The notes under the pieces: generated by a model
What the model was told of the DNA's origin: nothing
Databases searched by the model: none
Seen by the model: the letters and a program-made list of their open reading frames with translations, nothing else
In this document: positions 43,357 through 55,300 of the stretch, one piece after another
Position numbering within the stretch: position 1 is the first letter of the stretch
Layout: each line of letters starts with the position of its first letter
Assembly (NCBI GenBank): GCA_016721825.1
Contig: JADKHI010000002.1
Span: 124,001 to 188,000, forward strand
Origin: Flavobacteriales bacterium
GTDB lineage: Bacteria > Bacteroidota > Bacteroidia > Flavobacteriales_F > PHOS-HE28
DNA: 64,000 bases
Direction of reading: 5' to 3'
Position numbers and translations under genes: made by a program

Positions 43357-44196
43357 ATGAACTACACCGAGGTCGACTTTCTGATCGCGCCACTGGAGCC
43401 CTGGCGGGACATCCTGCTGGCGGAGCTCGGCGAGCTGGGTTACGACAGCTTTGAGGAGACCACGGGCGGGCTGAAGGCCTACATCCTCTCCGAGCGCTTC
43501 GAGCGGAAGGTGTTGCCCGAGCTCCTGGCCCTACGCGACCCGCATGCTTCGGTAAGCTACACCGTCCGGGCTGTCGACCCGAAGAACTGGAACGCGGAGT
43601 GGGAGCGGAGCTTCACGCCTGTGGAGGTGGGAACGGATGTCCGCATACGCGCGGACTTCCACGAGCCGGCCCCGGGCTTCAAGTACGAACTGATCATCAC
43701 GCCACGCATGGCCTTCGGCACGGGCCACCATGCCACCACACGCATGATGGTGCAGGCGATGATGGGCCTTGATCTGAAGGGGCAGGCCGTTTGCGACCTT
43801 GGCAGTGGTACGGCGGTACTTGCCGTGCTGGCGGAGAAGCTCGGTGCCATCGACGTGCTGGCCATCGACATTGATGCGCTCGCGGAGGAGAATGCGCGCG
43901 AGAACGTGGAGCGCAATGGTTGTCATGCCATCACTGTGGAAAAGGGGACCGTCGCGGACCTGAAGGGGCGGCGGTACGGCACTATTTTGGCGAACATCGA
44001 ACGGAACACCTTGATGCGCGACATGGACGCCATGCGCGATGCATTGTTACCGGGCGGTGCCTTGTTGCTCAGTGGCTTCGTGGTGGGCGACCGCCACATG
44101 ATGATCCAGTGCGCAAAGGAGGCCGGACTGCTCGTGGAGGAACGGATGAATGAAGGCGAATGGGCCCTGATCGGATGCCGAAAACCACTCAACTGA
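43357..44196 (+). CDS. prmA: Ribosomal protein L11 methyltransferase
   Basis: Methylates lysines and the N-terminus of ribosomal protein L11 using S-adenosylmethionine. The 279 residues have the N-terminal L11-recognition domain (LGYDSFEETTGGLKAYI, NWNAEWERSFTPVEVG) and the Rossmann methyltransferase domain (RMAFGTGHHATTRMMVQAM, VCDLGSGTAVLAVLAEKLGAIDVLAIDIDALAEENARENVERNG, YGTILANIERNTL). The F-G-T-G-H-H-A-T-T segment is diagnostic. Its 3' end overlaps the start of the following large gene by 22 bases, indicating co-transcription. Confidence 0.94.
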   Translation: MNYTEVDFLIAPLEPWRDILLAELGELGYDSFEETTGGLKAYILSERFERKVLPELLALRDPHASVSYTVRAVDPKNWNAEWERSFTPVEVGTDVRIRADFHEPAPGFKYELIITPRMAFGTGHHATTRMMVQAMMGLDLKGQAVCDLGSGTAVLAVLAEKLGAIDVLAIDIDALAEENARENVERNGCHAITVEKGTVADLKGRRYGTILANIERNTLMRDMDAMRDALLPGGALLLSGFVVGDRHMMIQCAKEAGLLVEERMNEGEWALIGCRKPLN

Positions 44197-47100
44197 CCCA
44201 CCTGCTGCTGCGCCTTGTCGCAGCGCTGATCCTCTTTGTCGGTGTCCTGGCGGCGCAGGCACAGACCAAACCGTTCACGGACGATCAGGCGGTCTTTCTC
44301 CAAGAGGTCACCACCTTCCTGGTGGATGCGGACAAGAAGGAAGGCAAGCCCTTCGTGGAGCAGGTCTTCACACCGGCCTGGAACGGTGGCTTCCTCTCGG
44401 CACCGCAACGGACCAAGGTGGTGGAGATGGCGAACTTCATGCTGAAGAAGCGCTTCGAGGCCTTCCCGCACTTCCGCGATTACCTGGCCGCAGTGGCCGC
44501 CTTCTGCAACAGCGGTCGCAGCGCCGCCGAGTTCGATACGTGGATGAAAAGCCTGGACGCCATGGTCCAGAGCGGGCGCAAGAAGAACTTCGCCTCGTTC
44601 ATTGAGATGTGCGCGGGCCTGTTCAAGGACAACAGCCTGTACAAGAGCGCCAGCACGCAATGGCGATCCAGCAGCGGCGTCTTCACCTTCGAGTACGACA
44701 CGGTGCCGAAGGTCGTCTTCCCGAAGCTCGACCTGATCTGCCTGGCCAAGGGCGATAGCGCGGTGATCAAGAACACCAGCGGCGTTTACTACCCGAGCGA
44801 GGAGATCTGGCGTGGTCGCGGTGGGCGCGTGACCTGGGCGCGTGCCGGGTTGAAGCCGGAGTCCACGTATGCCGAGTGGTCGCACGCCTACGAGATCAAG
44901 GTGAAGAGCTCCACCTTCGAGGTGGACTCCGTGCAGTTCAACGATCCCTACTTCGAGAAGACCCTGTTCGGCAAGATCACGGACAAGGTGCTCGCCAACG
45001 TTGAGGCCGACAACGCGAGCTACCCACGTTTTGAGAGCTACGACCGCCGCATGAAGATCCGGGAGATCGTGGAAGGCATCGACTTCGAAGGTGGTTTCAC
45101 CCTACAAGGGGCGAAGCTGCAAGGCTACGGCACCAAGGAGGAGCCCGCCTTCCTCACCTTTTACCGCGACAAGCGCCCCTTCATCATCACCAAGGGTCTG
45201 CTCTTCACCATCGAACCCGAGCGCATCACCAGTCAGGATGTGAGCATGACCCTGCGCCTGGAGAAGGACTCGATCTACCACCCGAGCGTGAGCCTCCGGT
45301 TCCTGAAGGACAAGAAGCAGCTCAGCCTGATCAAGAAGGACGAAGGACTGTCCAAGGGACCGTTCTACGACACCTTCCATGATCTCGACATGTACTTCGA
45401 GATGCTCACGTGGAAGCAGGGCGATCCGCTCGTTCAACTTGGCAACCTGCAGGGGAGCTCACAGACCAAGGCCTCCTTCGAGAGCTACAACTATTTCAAG
45501 GACAAGCGCTACACGGCCATGCTCGGCGTGGATGCGGTGCATCCTTTGGTGCGCTTGCGCGATCACCAGAAGAAGGTGGGCGATGTGTTCACGGCGACCG
45601 ATTTCGCAGTAGCCACGCGGCTGCAGAAGCCGCAGGTGATCCCCATGCTGATCGACATGGCCAACAAGGGTTACATCGATTACGATCCGGAGTCGGAGGT
45701 GGTAACGGTGAAGCCCCGCCTGCACGAGCATGTGCTGGCCAGCGCCGGTAAGGTGGACTATGATGTGCTCCAGTTCAACAGCAACAGCGACGACGGTATC
45801 AACGGCACCATCAACCTGCTCAACAGTGACCTCGCGTTGAAGGGCGTGGCGCGCATCATCCTCAGCGACTCGCAGGACGTGAAGATCTTCCCCAGCGAGA
45901 AGCTCGTGACCGTGAAGAAGGACCGCGACTTCTCCTTCGGCGGTGCGGTACAGGCCGGCAAGCTCACCTTCTACGGGAAGGAGTACTTCTTCCACTACGC
46001 CCCTTTCATCATCGACCTGCTCAACGTGGACTCCGTGAGCTTCATGGCGGACAGCTTTGACAAGGACGAGAACGGGCTCACCCACCTGGTGCGGGTGAAG
46101 AACGTGCTGGAGAAAGTGTTCGGCACCTTGGAGATCGATGCGCCTTCCAACAAGAGCGGCCTGCAACAGGAGAAGTACCCGCAGTTCCCCAAGTTCAACA
46201 GCTCCAAGGAGAGCTATGTGTTCTACGACCGCGGCGCCATCCAGAAGGGTGTGTACCTCCGCGACAAGTTCTACTACAAGAGCGATCCGTTCCAGATCGA
46301 CAGCTTGGACAACTTCACCAACGACGGTCTGACCTTCACGGGTACGCTCGTTTCGGCCGGCATCTTCCCCGACATCCGGGAGCCCTTGCGCCTGCAGAAG
46401 GATTACGCGCTCGGCTTCATTCGTCCGACGGGCGATGGTGGCTTGCCGCTGTATGGCAAGAAGGCCAAGTTCGCCAACACGCTCAGCCTGAACTTCAAGG
46501 GCCTGCAAGGGGATGGGGACATGACCTACCTCACCACCATTGCCAGCAGCAAGAGCCTCGTCTTCTGCCCGGACAGCACCTTCGGTGTGGCGGACACCTT
46601 GTACAATGGAGCGGCTCAGAGCCCCACCCTCAGCGTGCCGAACGTTCGCGGGGGGAATGTCTTCCTCCGATTGGAACCGAAGCGGGATGTACTGCTGGCA
46701 CAGAAGATCGACCGCCCGATGAACATGTACGAAGGGCAGGCCTTCCTGCATGGCCTCACCGAGCTAACCCCCAAGGGCATGACCGGCGGTGGCCTGGTGG
46801 ACTTCACCAACGCCACGCTCGCCTCCAAGCTCTTCCAATTCGAGACGATGAAGATCCATGCGGACACCTCCGACTTCCGATTGACGGAAGGGGACACGGC
46901 CAGCATCGCCTTCAAGACCGACAACGTGAACGCCACGGTGAAGCTCGACGAGCGCGTGGGTGAGTTCGTGAGCAACGGCAAAGAGACCAAGGTGGAGTTC
47001 CCGGTGAACCAGTACATCTGCTTCATGGACCGCTTCAAGTGGTTCATGGACCAGGGCGACATCGAGCTATCGAGCGACCGTGTGGCCGCCGCCGCCTCAG

Positions 47101-48644
47101 AAGACCTCCAACTATCCGGTTCCAACTTCGTGAGCATCCGTCCCGATCAGGATTCGCTGAGCTTCATGGCACCCAAGGCTCGCTATGACCTGAAGAAGCA
47201 CTTGATCACGGCGAACGAAGTGCAGTACATCCAGGTGGCCGATGCCTTGGTGACGCCCGACAGCATGCGCGTGCGTATCCGCAAGAACGCCGAAATGGAC
47301 CCGCTCACCAACGCGGTGATCACGGCCAACTACGTGACCAAGTACCACCGCATCTACAACGCCACGGTGGACATCAAGGCCAAGCGGAACTACAGTGCGA
47401 CCGGGGAGTACGACTACGTCGACGAGGATAAGAAGCCCTTCAAGGTGCGCATGGAGAGCGTGAACGTGGACACTGCCTACCAGACCTACGCACGCGGCAA
47501 GATCCTGGAGGATGAAGGATTCCAGCTGAGCCCCGCCTTCGACTACTTCGGTGAGCTGCTGCTGCAAGGGAACAGCAAGGAGCTGACCTTTACCGGTAGC
47601 ACGCGGATCATGCACGACTGCCCCGGCCTCTCCAAGAACTGGATGCGCTTCAGTGGGAAAGTGGACCCCGCCGAAGTGTTCATTCCCGTGGGCGATTCTT
47701 TGCAGGATGACAAGGGGCTGGACATCGGTGCCGGTGTCTTCCTCACCAACGACGACCCCTTCAAGACCTACGGCACCTTCCTGAGCCGCAAGCAGGACAA
47801 GGGTGACCGCGCGGTGATCGCAGCCAAGGGACTCCTGTTCTATGACAAGGCCAAGAAGGAGTACATGATCGGCCCCAAGGACAAGATCCGCCAGCGCAAC
47901 CTGCCGGGCGACCTCGTAAGCCTGAACACCACCGACTGCAAGCTCATGGCCGATGGGCATTTCGGGCAGGGTGTGGACCTGGGGCGCGTGAAGCTGGACG
48001 GTTATGGCACCCTCGAGCACCGCTCGGACAGCTCCGTCACCAAGGCCCGTCTGGCCATGTACGCCGACTTCTTCTTCCTGGAGAACGCGCTGGAGAAGAT
48101 GGCCGCCGACATGATGGCCTACCCGGACCAGAAACAGGTGGACATCACCAAGACCCCGTACGAGAAGTCCTTGCGCGAGGTGCTCGGCCTGGAACGTTCC
48201 GACAAGCTGATCAGCGAACTGAGCATCAAGGGCGAGATCAAGAAGCTGCCGGACGAACTGCAGAAGAGTATCATGCTCTGCGACGTGAACCTCGTGTGGA
48301 ACCAGGAGGATCAAGCATGGCAGAGCCAAGGCCTCATCGGTCTGGGTACGGTGCTCAAGAAGCCGCTGTTCCGCTACATCAAGGGCAAGGTCGAAGTGCA
48401 ACGCAAGCGCAGTGGCGACGTGATGACCATCCTGCTCATGCTGGACGATCAGACCTACTGGTTCTTCGAGTACAGCCGGAACTACCTTTATGCCTACAGC
48501 AGCAGTGCTGAGTTCAACACCATGCTCAGCGAGATGAAGGAGGATAAGCGGGTGCTGGAATCAAAGAAGGATGAACCGGCCTACCAGTTCAACGTGACGA
48601 ACAAGCGCAAAGTGGACACCTTCCGCGACCGATTCGGTCTTTGA
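44175..48644 (+). CDS. Very large exported protein of unknown function
   Basis: A 1489-residue protein from ATG 44175 with signal peptide (THLLLRLVAALILFVGVLAAQAQ). I recognise no named domain. The first 170 residues are helical (TTFLVDADKKEGKPFVEQVFTPAWNGG). The rest is strand-rich with repeated short patterns such as L-x-G-x-G-T, F-x-F/Y-D-K, D-S-V-x-F and recurring lysine-aspartate pairs, which could be a long beta-helix or stacked sandwich. There is no T9SS sorting tail; the C-terminus ends YQFNVTNKRKVDTFRDRFGL. It is embedded between prmA (22-base overlap) and plsY (three bases apart), so it should be expressed with housekeeping genes. A structural envelope role is a guess. Confidence 0.8.
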   Translation: MPKTTQLTHLLLRLVAALILFVGVLAAQAQTKPFTDDQAVFLQEVTTFLVDADKKEGKPFVEQVFTPAWNGGFLSAPQRTKVVEMANFMLKKRFEAFPHFRDYLAAVAAFCNSGRSAAEFDTWMKSLDAMVQSGRKKNFASFIEMCAGLFKDNSLYKSASTQWRSSSGVFTFEYDTVPKVVFPKLDLICLAKGDSAVIKNTSGVYYPSEEIWRGRGGRVTWARAGLKPESTYAEWSHAYEIKVKSSTFEVDSVQFNDPYFEKTLFGKITDKVLANVEADNASYPRFESYDRRMKIREIVEGIDFEGGFTLQGAKLQGYGTKEEPAFLTFYRDKRPFIITKGLLFTIEPERITSQDVSMTLRLEKDSIYHPSVSLRFLKDKKQLSLIKKDEGLSKGPFYDTFHDLDMYFEMLTWKQGDPLVQLGNLQGSSQTKASFESYNYFKDKRYTAMLGVDAVHPLVRLRDHQKKVGDVFTATDFAVATRLQKPQVIPMLIDMANKGYIDYDPESEVVTVKPRLHEHVLASAGKVDYDVLQFNSNSDDGINGTINLLNSDLALKGVARIILSDSQDVKIFPSEKLVTVKKDRDFSFGGAVQAGKLTFYGKEYFFHYAPFIIDLLNVDSVSFMADSFDKDENGLTHLVRVKNVLEKVFGTLEIDAPSNKSGLQQEKYPQFPKFNSSKESYVFYDRGAIQKGVYLRDKFYYKSDPFQIDSLDNFTNDGLTFTGTLVSAGIFPDIREPLRLQKDYALGFIRPTGDGGLPLYGKKAKFANTLSLNFKGLQGDGDMTYLTTIASSKSLVFCPDSTFGVADTLYNGAAQSPTLSVPNVRGGNVFLRLEPKRDVLLAQKIDRPMNMYEGQAFLHGLTELTPKGMTGGGLVDFTNATLASKLFQFETMKIHADTSDFRLTEGDTASIAFKTDNVNATVKLDERVGEFVSNGKETKVEFPVNQYICFMDRFKWFMDQGDIELSSDRVAAAASEDLQLSGSNFVSIRPDQDSLSFMAPKARYDLKKHLITANEVQYIQVADALVTPDSMRVRIRKNAEMDPLTNAVITANYVTKYHRIYNATVDIKAKRNYSATGEYDYVDEDKKPFKVRMESVNVDTAYQTYARGKILEDEGFQLSPAFDYFGELLLQGNSKELTFTGSTRIMHDCPGLSKNWMRFSGKVDPAEVFIPVGDSLQDDKGLDIGAGVFLTNDDPFKTYGTFLSRKQDKGDRAVIAAKGLLFYDKAKKEYMIGPKDKIRQRNLPGDLVSLNTTDCKLMADGHFGQGVDLGRVKLDGYGTLEHRSDSSVTKARLAMYADFFFLENALEKMAADMMAYPDQKQVDITKTPYEKSLREVLGLERSDKLISELSIKGEIKKLPDELQKSIMLCDVNLVWNQEDQAWQSQGLIGLGTVLKKPLFRYIKGKVEVQRKRSGDVMTILLMLDDQTYWFFEYSRNYLYAYSSSAEFNTMLSEMKEDKRVLESKKDEPAYQFNVTNKRKVDTFRDRFGL

Positions 48645-48647
48645 ACC

Positions 48648-49298
48648 ATGGACTTCCCCTGGGTGTACGGAACGTTCGGTATGGTCGCAGCTTATCTCTG
48701 TGGGAGCATTCCCACGTCCGTCTGGTGGGGCAGGGCCTTCCATGGTGTGGACGTGCGCGAGCACGGCAGCAAGAACGCCGGGGCCACCAATACCTTCCGA
48801 GTGTTAGGTGCGAGAGCGGGGATCCCGGTGCTGCTCATCGACATCCTGAAGGGCTTCCTGCCCGTGCGCCTGATCCCCAACTTCAGCGGATTGGAACCGG
48901 ACAGCGGACCTTGGATGTGGTTCCGTGTGGCGTTGGTGATGGCCTCGGTCGTGGGACACCTTTATCCGGTCTTCGCTGGCTTCCGCGGCGGAAAGGGCGT
49001 GGCCACCTCATTGGGTGGTATCCTAGCGGTGCACCCCGGTGCGGCCGGCGTATGCGTGCTGGTGTTCGCCGTTGTGTTCGCCCTGTCGCGCTACGTTTCG
49101 CTCGGTTCCATCTGCGCGGCTCTATCGTACCCGCTGGCCGTGCTGTTGCTCTTTCACGAAACGAGCCCGGTGAAGATCGGGTTCGCCATTGTGCTGTGCC
49201 TGATGGTGATCTACACGCACCGCCAGAACATCGATCGACTATTGAAAGGTGAGGAGAACCGGATGAGCTTGCCGGGAAGTAGCGGCAGGAACGCATGA
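48648..49298 (+). CDS. plsY: Glycerol-3-phosphate acyltransferase
   Basis: Transfers an acyl group from acyl-phosphate to glycerol 3-phosphate, the first step of phospholipid synthesis, at the inner membrane. The 216-residue protein has the PlsY motifs GSIPTSVWWGRAFHGVDVREHGSKNAGATNTFRVLG, then LLIDILKGFLPV, then GHLYPVFAGFRGGKGVATSLGG and several membrane helices. It starts three bases after the giant protein gene and its stop overlaps a possible ATG of the next gene. The tail after TYTHRQNIDRLLKGEENR is slightly longer than usual. Confidence 0.95.
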   Translation: MDFPWVYGTFGMVAAYLCGSIPTSVWWGRAFHGVDVREHGSKNAGATNTFRVLGARAGIPVLLIDILKGFLPVRLIPNFSGLEPDSGPWMWFRVALVMASVVGHLYPVFAGFRGGKGVATSLGGILAVHPGAAGVCVLVFAVVFALSRYVSLGSICAALSYPLAVLLLFHETSPVKIGFAIVLCLMVIYTHRQNIDRLLKGEENRMSLPGSSGRNA

Positions 49299-49342
49299 AA
49301 CCCCTTGAGGCTCTTGACCGTTCAACGGCCCACTCTCAGTTG

Positions 49343-52300
49343 ATGAACCGCTTCACGGGCATACTCTTCGCCCTTGCGGTCCCCTTGTTGGGCTTGGCCC
49401 AGGGTGGCGACCAACAGGTGCGGGCCAAGGCCGACGGACTTTTCGCCGAAGGGCGATTTGCCGAGGCTTATCCTCTGTATTCCCAACTCGTCAGCCTCGA
49501 TCCCGCCGACCGCGATCTCAACTACCGTTTCGGTGCTTGCACCCTGTACGGTGGTGATGACAAGGAGAAGGCCATCGGCCACCTGAAGTACGCCTGCGAG
49601 GTACCGGCCACACCGCCACTGGCCTGGTTCTTTCTGGGTCGCAGTTACCACCTGGCCTACCGCTTCAAAGAGGCCTTAGCGGCCTATGAGCACTACAAGG
49701 GCACCGCTGATAAGAAGGTCCTTCTTCAATACCCCGTTGACGTGCTGGAGCAGCAATGCCGCAACGGACAGCATCTGCTGAGCAACCTTAAGGACATTGC
49801 CGTTCGGAACAAGCTCGAGGTGGATGCCAATGAGTTCTTCCGCTTCTATGACCTGTCCTCCATCGGCGGCCGCATCGTGGTGACGCCGGATGAGTTGCGC
49901 ACCTCGTTGGACAAGAAGAGCAAGGACCGCTCCCTGATCTACCTGCCCGATCGGGGCGGTGCCATCTACTTCAGCAGCTTGGGCAAGGACGGCCGCACCG
50001 GACGCGACATCTACCGCAGTGAGTTGTTGCCGACCGGTCAGTTCGCGGAGCCGATGAAGCTGGCCGGTTACGTGAACACCGACCAGGACGAGGACTACCC
50101 CTTCCTCGCACCCGATGGCAAGAGCTTCTACTTCAGCTCGAAGGGCCACAACAGCATGGGCGGATATGATGTGTTCCGCAGTTCGTATGACAAGGGCCTC
50201 GATGTTTTCGGTGCACCGGAGAACATGGATTTCGCGGTGAACACGCCGGACGACGACATCTTCTACCTCGTAGATCCAGAAGGGAAGGAGGCCTGCTTCG
50301 CCAGTGGCCGCAGCAGCCACCAAGGCATGTTGCACGTGTACCGTGTGAGCACCACCCAAGTGCCGATCAACATCACAGTGCTCAAGGGAACCTTCGCTTC
50401 CCTGTTGGACGCGGCCGACCGGAAGGCGCACATCGTGGTGGAGGACGCGCTGACACGGGAGAAGGTCTCGGATGTCCGAACCGACCTCAATGGGAACTAT
50501 GTGCTTTCACTTCCCCGTAGTGGCCGCTACAAGTTCGTGGTGGAAGCGGGCCCCACGGGCCGCACGCACGTAGGTTACGTGGAGGTTCCACGCAGCGATG
50601 CGCCGCGCGCCTATCGTCAGGAGATGAGCCTTGTGGACCAAGCTGCTCAGGAGAAGCTCATGATCCGTAACTACTTCGAGGAGCCGCTCGGAGAGGACCT
50701 GATGGCCCTGGCCTTGGAAGAGATCAAGCGCCGGGCCCGTCTGGATGTGACCGCCAACGAGGTGGTGGCGCAGCAACCCGCAGTTGAGACCCCGAGCGAT
50801 GTGGTGACCGCCGCCGGCTTCACCGGTGATGTCACCAAGGAACAGGCCGTGAAGCTCGCCGCTGCGGATGCCCAGGAGCTCACCAAGAAGGCTGAAGCGC
50901 TGAACGAGATGAGCACGGAGGCCTACAGCATGGCTCTGGACAATGCGGTGGAAAGCGAGCTCCTTACCCAGCAGGCCAACGAACTGGTGGCGCAAGCGGA
51001 AGCGACCACGGATGAAGCGCGGAAGAATGAACTCATGATCGAGGCGGCCAGCAAGCGTCAACGTGCGCGCGAGGCCAACATGCGTGCACACGCCGCCTGG
51101 ACCGCTGGCAAGGACCTTGGTGCAGAGCGTTCGACCACGGAACAGGCCGCAGCCACCGCCACCAAGTTGTCGACGGAATTGAGCGCTTCGGTGCAGGCGA
51201 ACAACGATGCCCGGACGCTCACGAGCTTGAAGGAACTGAAGACGCGACTGGATGTGAAGAACGGTCCCGAGGGCGCGCTTGATGCCACTGAACGGACACG
51301 CAGGGCGGCGATGGAACTGGACAAGGAAGCGGCCAAAGCTGTGCAGCAGACCCTTGCGAAAAGCGAGGAGGAGAGCGAGTTGGTGGGCCGCATCAACCGC
51401 TTGAAGCGTGACCAGGAGTCTACCGGTGGGAAAGCGAAAAAGGAGGAGATCGGTCGTGAGATCACGCAACTTCAGGAGCAGCTCGGCTACCTCCACGAGG
51501 AAGTGAACACGGCCGTGGCGAGGTCACGTGCTGCGGAGAAGCAGGCGAATGTGGCCAAAGGACAGGCTCAACTCACCCGGTACTTGGTGGAACGCACCGA
51601 TGCTGCACCGGTGAACACGCTCGATCAGGCTGGTCTTTCGGCCCTCGAACAGAAGATCGGAGGGAACGATGCCCGCATCCAGAGCATCGCCGTTGATGAG
51701 CGATTCGATGCGCTCATCGCCACGGAGACCGAAGAGGCTCAGCGGAGCGTTTTCGACTGGCAGTTGCAGGACACCGGCGCAGCCCTAGCCTCCGATCGTC
51801 AGATCACGCAGGTCGCACCAAGGGACGCTTCCGCAGGGGCTGAACGCATGGCAGGCACCACGGTCAGCGCACAGTCCAGCACGACCACGCAAGGGGACCT
51901 TCGCCAAGGCGTTGTCAGCGATGTGCCTGTGAGCAACGATGGCGTGAACGGTGAGCAGAACGCGGCGGTCCCCACCACAGCTCAACAGGGTGCAGGCAGC
52001 ATTGGCGCGGAGACACAGCGACCCGCCGCCGACCAGGAGCACCAACTGGCTGGTGTTGTGACACCCACTGTGGAACAGACCGCTGCTCAGTTGGCCGTTG
52101 CCGAGGGAACCATCGATCAAGTGTCGAATAGCCCGACTACGAATACCGCGGATCGTTCCAGCGGAACTGAGCGGCCGGCCAGCACTACGACCGCAGTGCT
52201 TGCTTCGACGGACCGACCGGCCAATGATCAAGTACCTGCTCGGACCGAAGAGGAGCTCGTGTCGGTGCGTGGTGTAGGGCAGTTGCCTGGCGGTGACTCC

Positions 52301-55300
52301 CTTAGTGGCGGAGGTGAAGAGATCGCCCCAGACACCGTTCCTGACCGGAACTTCATTGAGGTCAATGACCTTGCCGAGCTGAAGCAGTTGCGGGACGCCG
52401 AGCGGAACAAGGTCCGCCGGGACAGCCTCGATCAGCGCATAGCGCTGTTGGAGGAACAGATCCGTGATGAGCGTGCCGCTGAGGCCACCCTGGCGCCAGT
52501 GATGGAGGCCCCGGAAGAGGAGGTCGTGGGTGAGGCGAAGGTGTTCGTGCCGACGATCCCTTCCACCGATCTGGCGAACGTGTTGTTCCCGGATTTCGTG
52601 GGTGACCGGGAGCGTATCGCCAACAGCACCTTGGCCCCCGAGGAGAAGGCGCTGAGCCTTCATGGTCTTGAACTGATGCTTGCGGATAGCGCCGAGGCAG
52701 AGACCGCACGTCAACTTGCTGTGATCGAGGCCGATCCCTCCAAGGCGGATGACGTGTTGCCGCGTGTGGAACGCCTTCGCCAGCTCAAGGAAGAGCACAT
52801 CAAGGAGGCTGACCGCATCTTGGAGAGTTCGCAGCAACAGTATGCCGCTCAGGAGACCCGTGCCATGGAGCAGATCGCTCAGGAACAGGTGGACGACAAG
52901 ACCGTTGCGGATCGACCGGCCACTGCGCCGATCTCCACCACCTCGCACGTGGACCGCTACGTGAGTGTTCAACCGGATGAGTTCATCTACGAGAGCGTTG
53001 TGGAACACCGTTCTCCGAAGGTGGGCGAGGCCGTTCAGTTGAAGGACCGCGACCTGGAGCGCATGGTGGATCTGGGCGACCGCATCGATTCCATGGAGAC
53101 CTTGTTGGAGACCATGCCAAGGGGTAAGGAATGGGACAAGGTGCGTAGGAACGCCGACCAGCTGATCGACGACGAAGTGATCCTTCGAACGGAGATGGGT
53201 CAGCGGATGGCCTACATCAGCAAGGAGGAGTACAAGGCCGGTCAGGACAGCCTGAAGGAAGTGGCGACAGCAGTAGCTGGCAAGGGCGTTGCACCGAGCG
53301 AGCCCCTTGTCTTGATGTCGCGTGAACTGGAGCAGGAGGCCAAGGCCCACTTCGACAAGGCAGTGGAACTACGCAGAACAGCCGACCGGAGCGAGGACAT
53401 TGTTCAGCGCGATGACCTGTACCGCAAGGCCTACCAGGAGGAATTGGAAGCGCTACGCGGCCTTGACAAGGCGATCACCGTGAACGCCTTCATGCTCAGT
53501 GATGACCATAAGCGTGGGGAAACGCTGAGCTATGCGGAGGTGGAGCAGCGCATGTTCGGTGGTGAAGAAACTACGGAAGGTGCAAGCCAACAGCTGGCGC
53601 AGGTCCCCACGGCACCGATCGAGTCGAACGTTCGCACGTTGCCGATGGAGCCTGAGGTCACGACCGACCCCGGTGTGCATACGGACAGTTCGACCACAGC
53701 CACCGTGCAGCAAGCGGTTCGTTCCGCAGATCAGGCGCCTGCCGACCTTTCCTTGTACAAGCAGTACATGACCACCGACCAGTCGTCCATGGCCGGGGGG
53801 AACGTGACGGCTGAGGATGTGAGCGCCTTGGCCTTGGGAACCAAGCAAGCGAAATTGGAATCGCAGCGGCTGGAGCAGCGCTCGGTGGAAGTGGGGGACC
53901 AGGCCCTCGCCACACGCGATAGCTTGTCGACCGCGAAGAAGCGTGACCGCGAACGGTTGACGGAGGAAGCGGTGCGCCTGCAACAGTTGTCGGATTCCCT
54001 GCACCAGGCCTCCCTCGCCATGGACCAACGGTCACTGCAGTTGGAACTCGAGCAACGCAGCGCCGCGGAAGCCCTGGCGTTCAAAGAGCGGTTGAACAAG
54101 TACTACTACCTGGGCAACGAGGAGCAGCGAATGGTGCAGAGCGAAACGGACCCAAGCCGCTACTTCATGGCGCGCACCAAGGCGTTGGAACAGCAGCAAC
54201 AGGCCGCTGCGGACAAGGTGGAGGCCCAGGGCAGCCATCAGCTGGCGGACACCCTACTTGCCCAAGCCACAATGCTCCTCGGCACCCCTGATCAGCCCGA
54301 TGGCCGTGTGAGCGAGCAGCGCATTGCACAGGCGAAGCAACTGAACGATCGTGCGGTGGAACTGCACGACCGTGCGGATTCCCTCAGTGGTGCTGCGGCG
54401 CGCCTGAACGCGTCGGCCGATCTGAACGATCGTCAGGCGGCACTGCTGTTGCAAGGCATGCCGGCCGAACGGTCCACCGAGATCATGGCCCTCGAACAAC
54501 GCACACGTCGCACCGATGCGATCCTTGCAGAATCACGTGCATTGATCGCTCAAGTGGATTCGATCCGTGCGAAGGAGCTTCGTGAGCGTGCTGGAACAGG
54601 CGGAACACAGGACATGGCCGCACGGACCACAGCCGATCAACCAAGTGCGACCGTGGTCCAGCCTCAAGTGGAGAACATTGCTGACGCCGTGCAGCCCATG
54701 GAGCGTGTGTCGCCCTCAGTGCCGGATCGCGCTCTTCCCCAGGGCGGTTTCCGCATGCCGGAGGTGTTGTCCAGCGACATTTTCGGATTCCGCGCGGCGG
54801 ATGCTGCGCCCCAGCCGATCCTGAAGGACCAACCCATGCCGGAAGGTGTGGTGTACAAGGTGCAGATCGGCGCTTTCAAGAACGACATCCCGGAGGAACT
54901 GTTCCGCGACATGCTTCCAGTAATGGGCGAAACGACCGCTTCAGGCGTGACCCGCTACACCGCAGGTCTCTTCACCACACCTGAAGGTGCCGAACGTGCG
55001 CAGAAGCTGGTGCGTGAGCGCGGCTATCGCGATGCCTTCGTAGTGGCCTACGATGATGGTCGACGCATCTCCATGGCACAGGCCCGTCAGTCCTCAACGC
55101 CGCTGCCAGCGGGTGGCACTGTTGCCCAAGCGGCCCCCGTTACGGAGCGTCCTGCCGCAGTCATCCAGGCACCGCTCACACCTGCTTCCGCTGTGCAGCC
55201 CCTCGATGATGCTCAAGTGCTCGCGAGCTACCCCGCCACCGCCGAGGACCTGTTGAAGCAGTTCGCGCCTCCCACGGACGCCACGGCCTACTACAACGAC

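Noticed and set aside
45459..48401. Two long minus-strand open frames opposite the 1489-residue protein gene
   Set aside because: Products are Val/Leu/His/Gly-rich without domains; the plus-strand gene has a signal peptide, normal amino acid use and tight operon spacing.
51785..53350. Minus-strand open frame of 521 codons opposite the SPOR giant
   Set aside because: Mirror of a coiled-coil coding region; no independent start signals or motifs.
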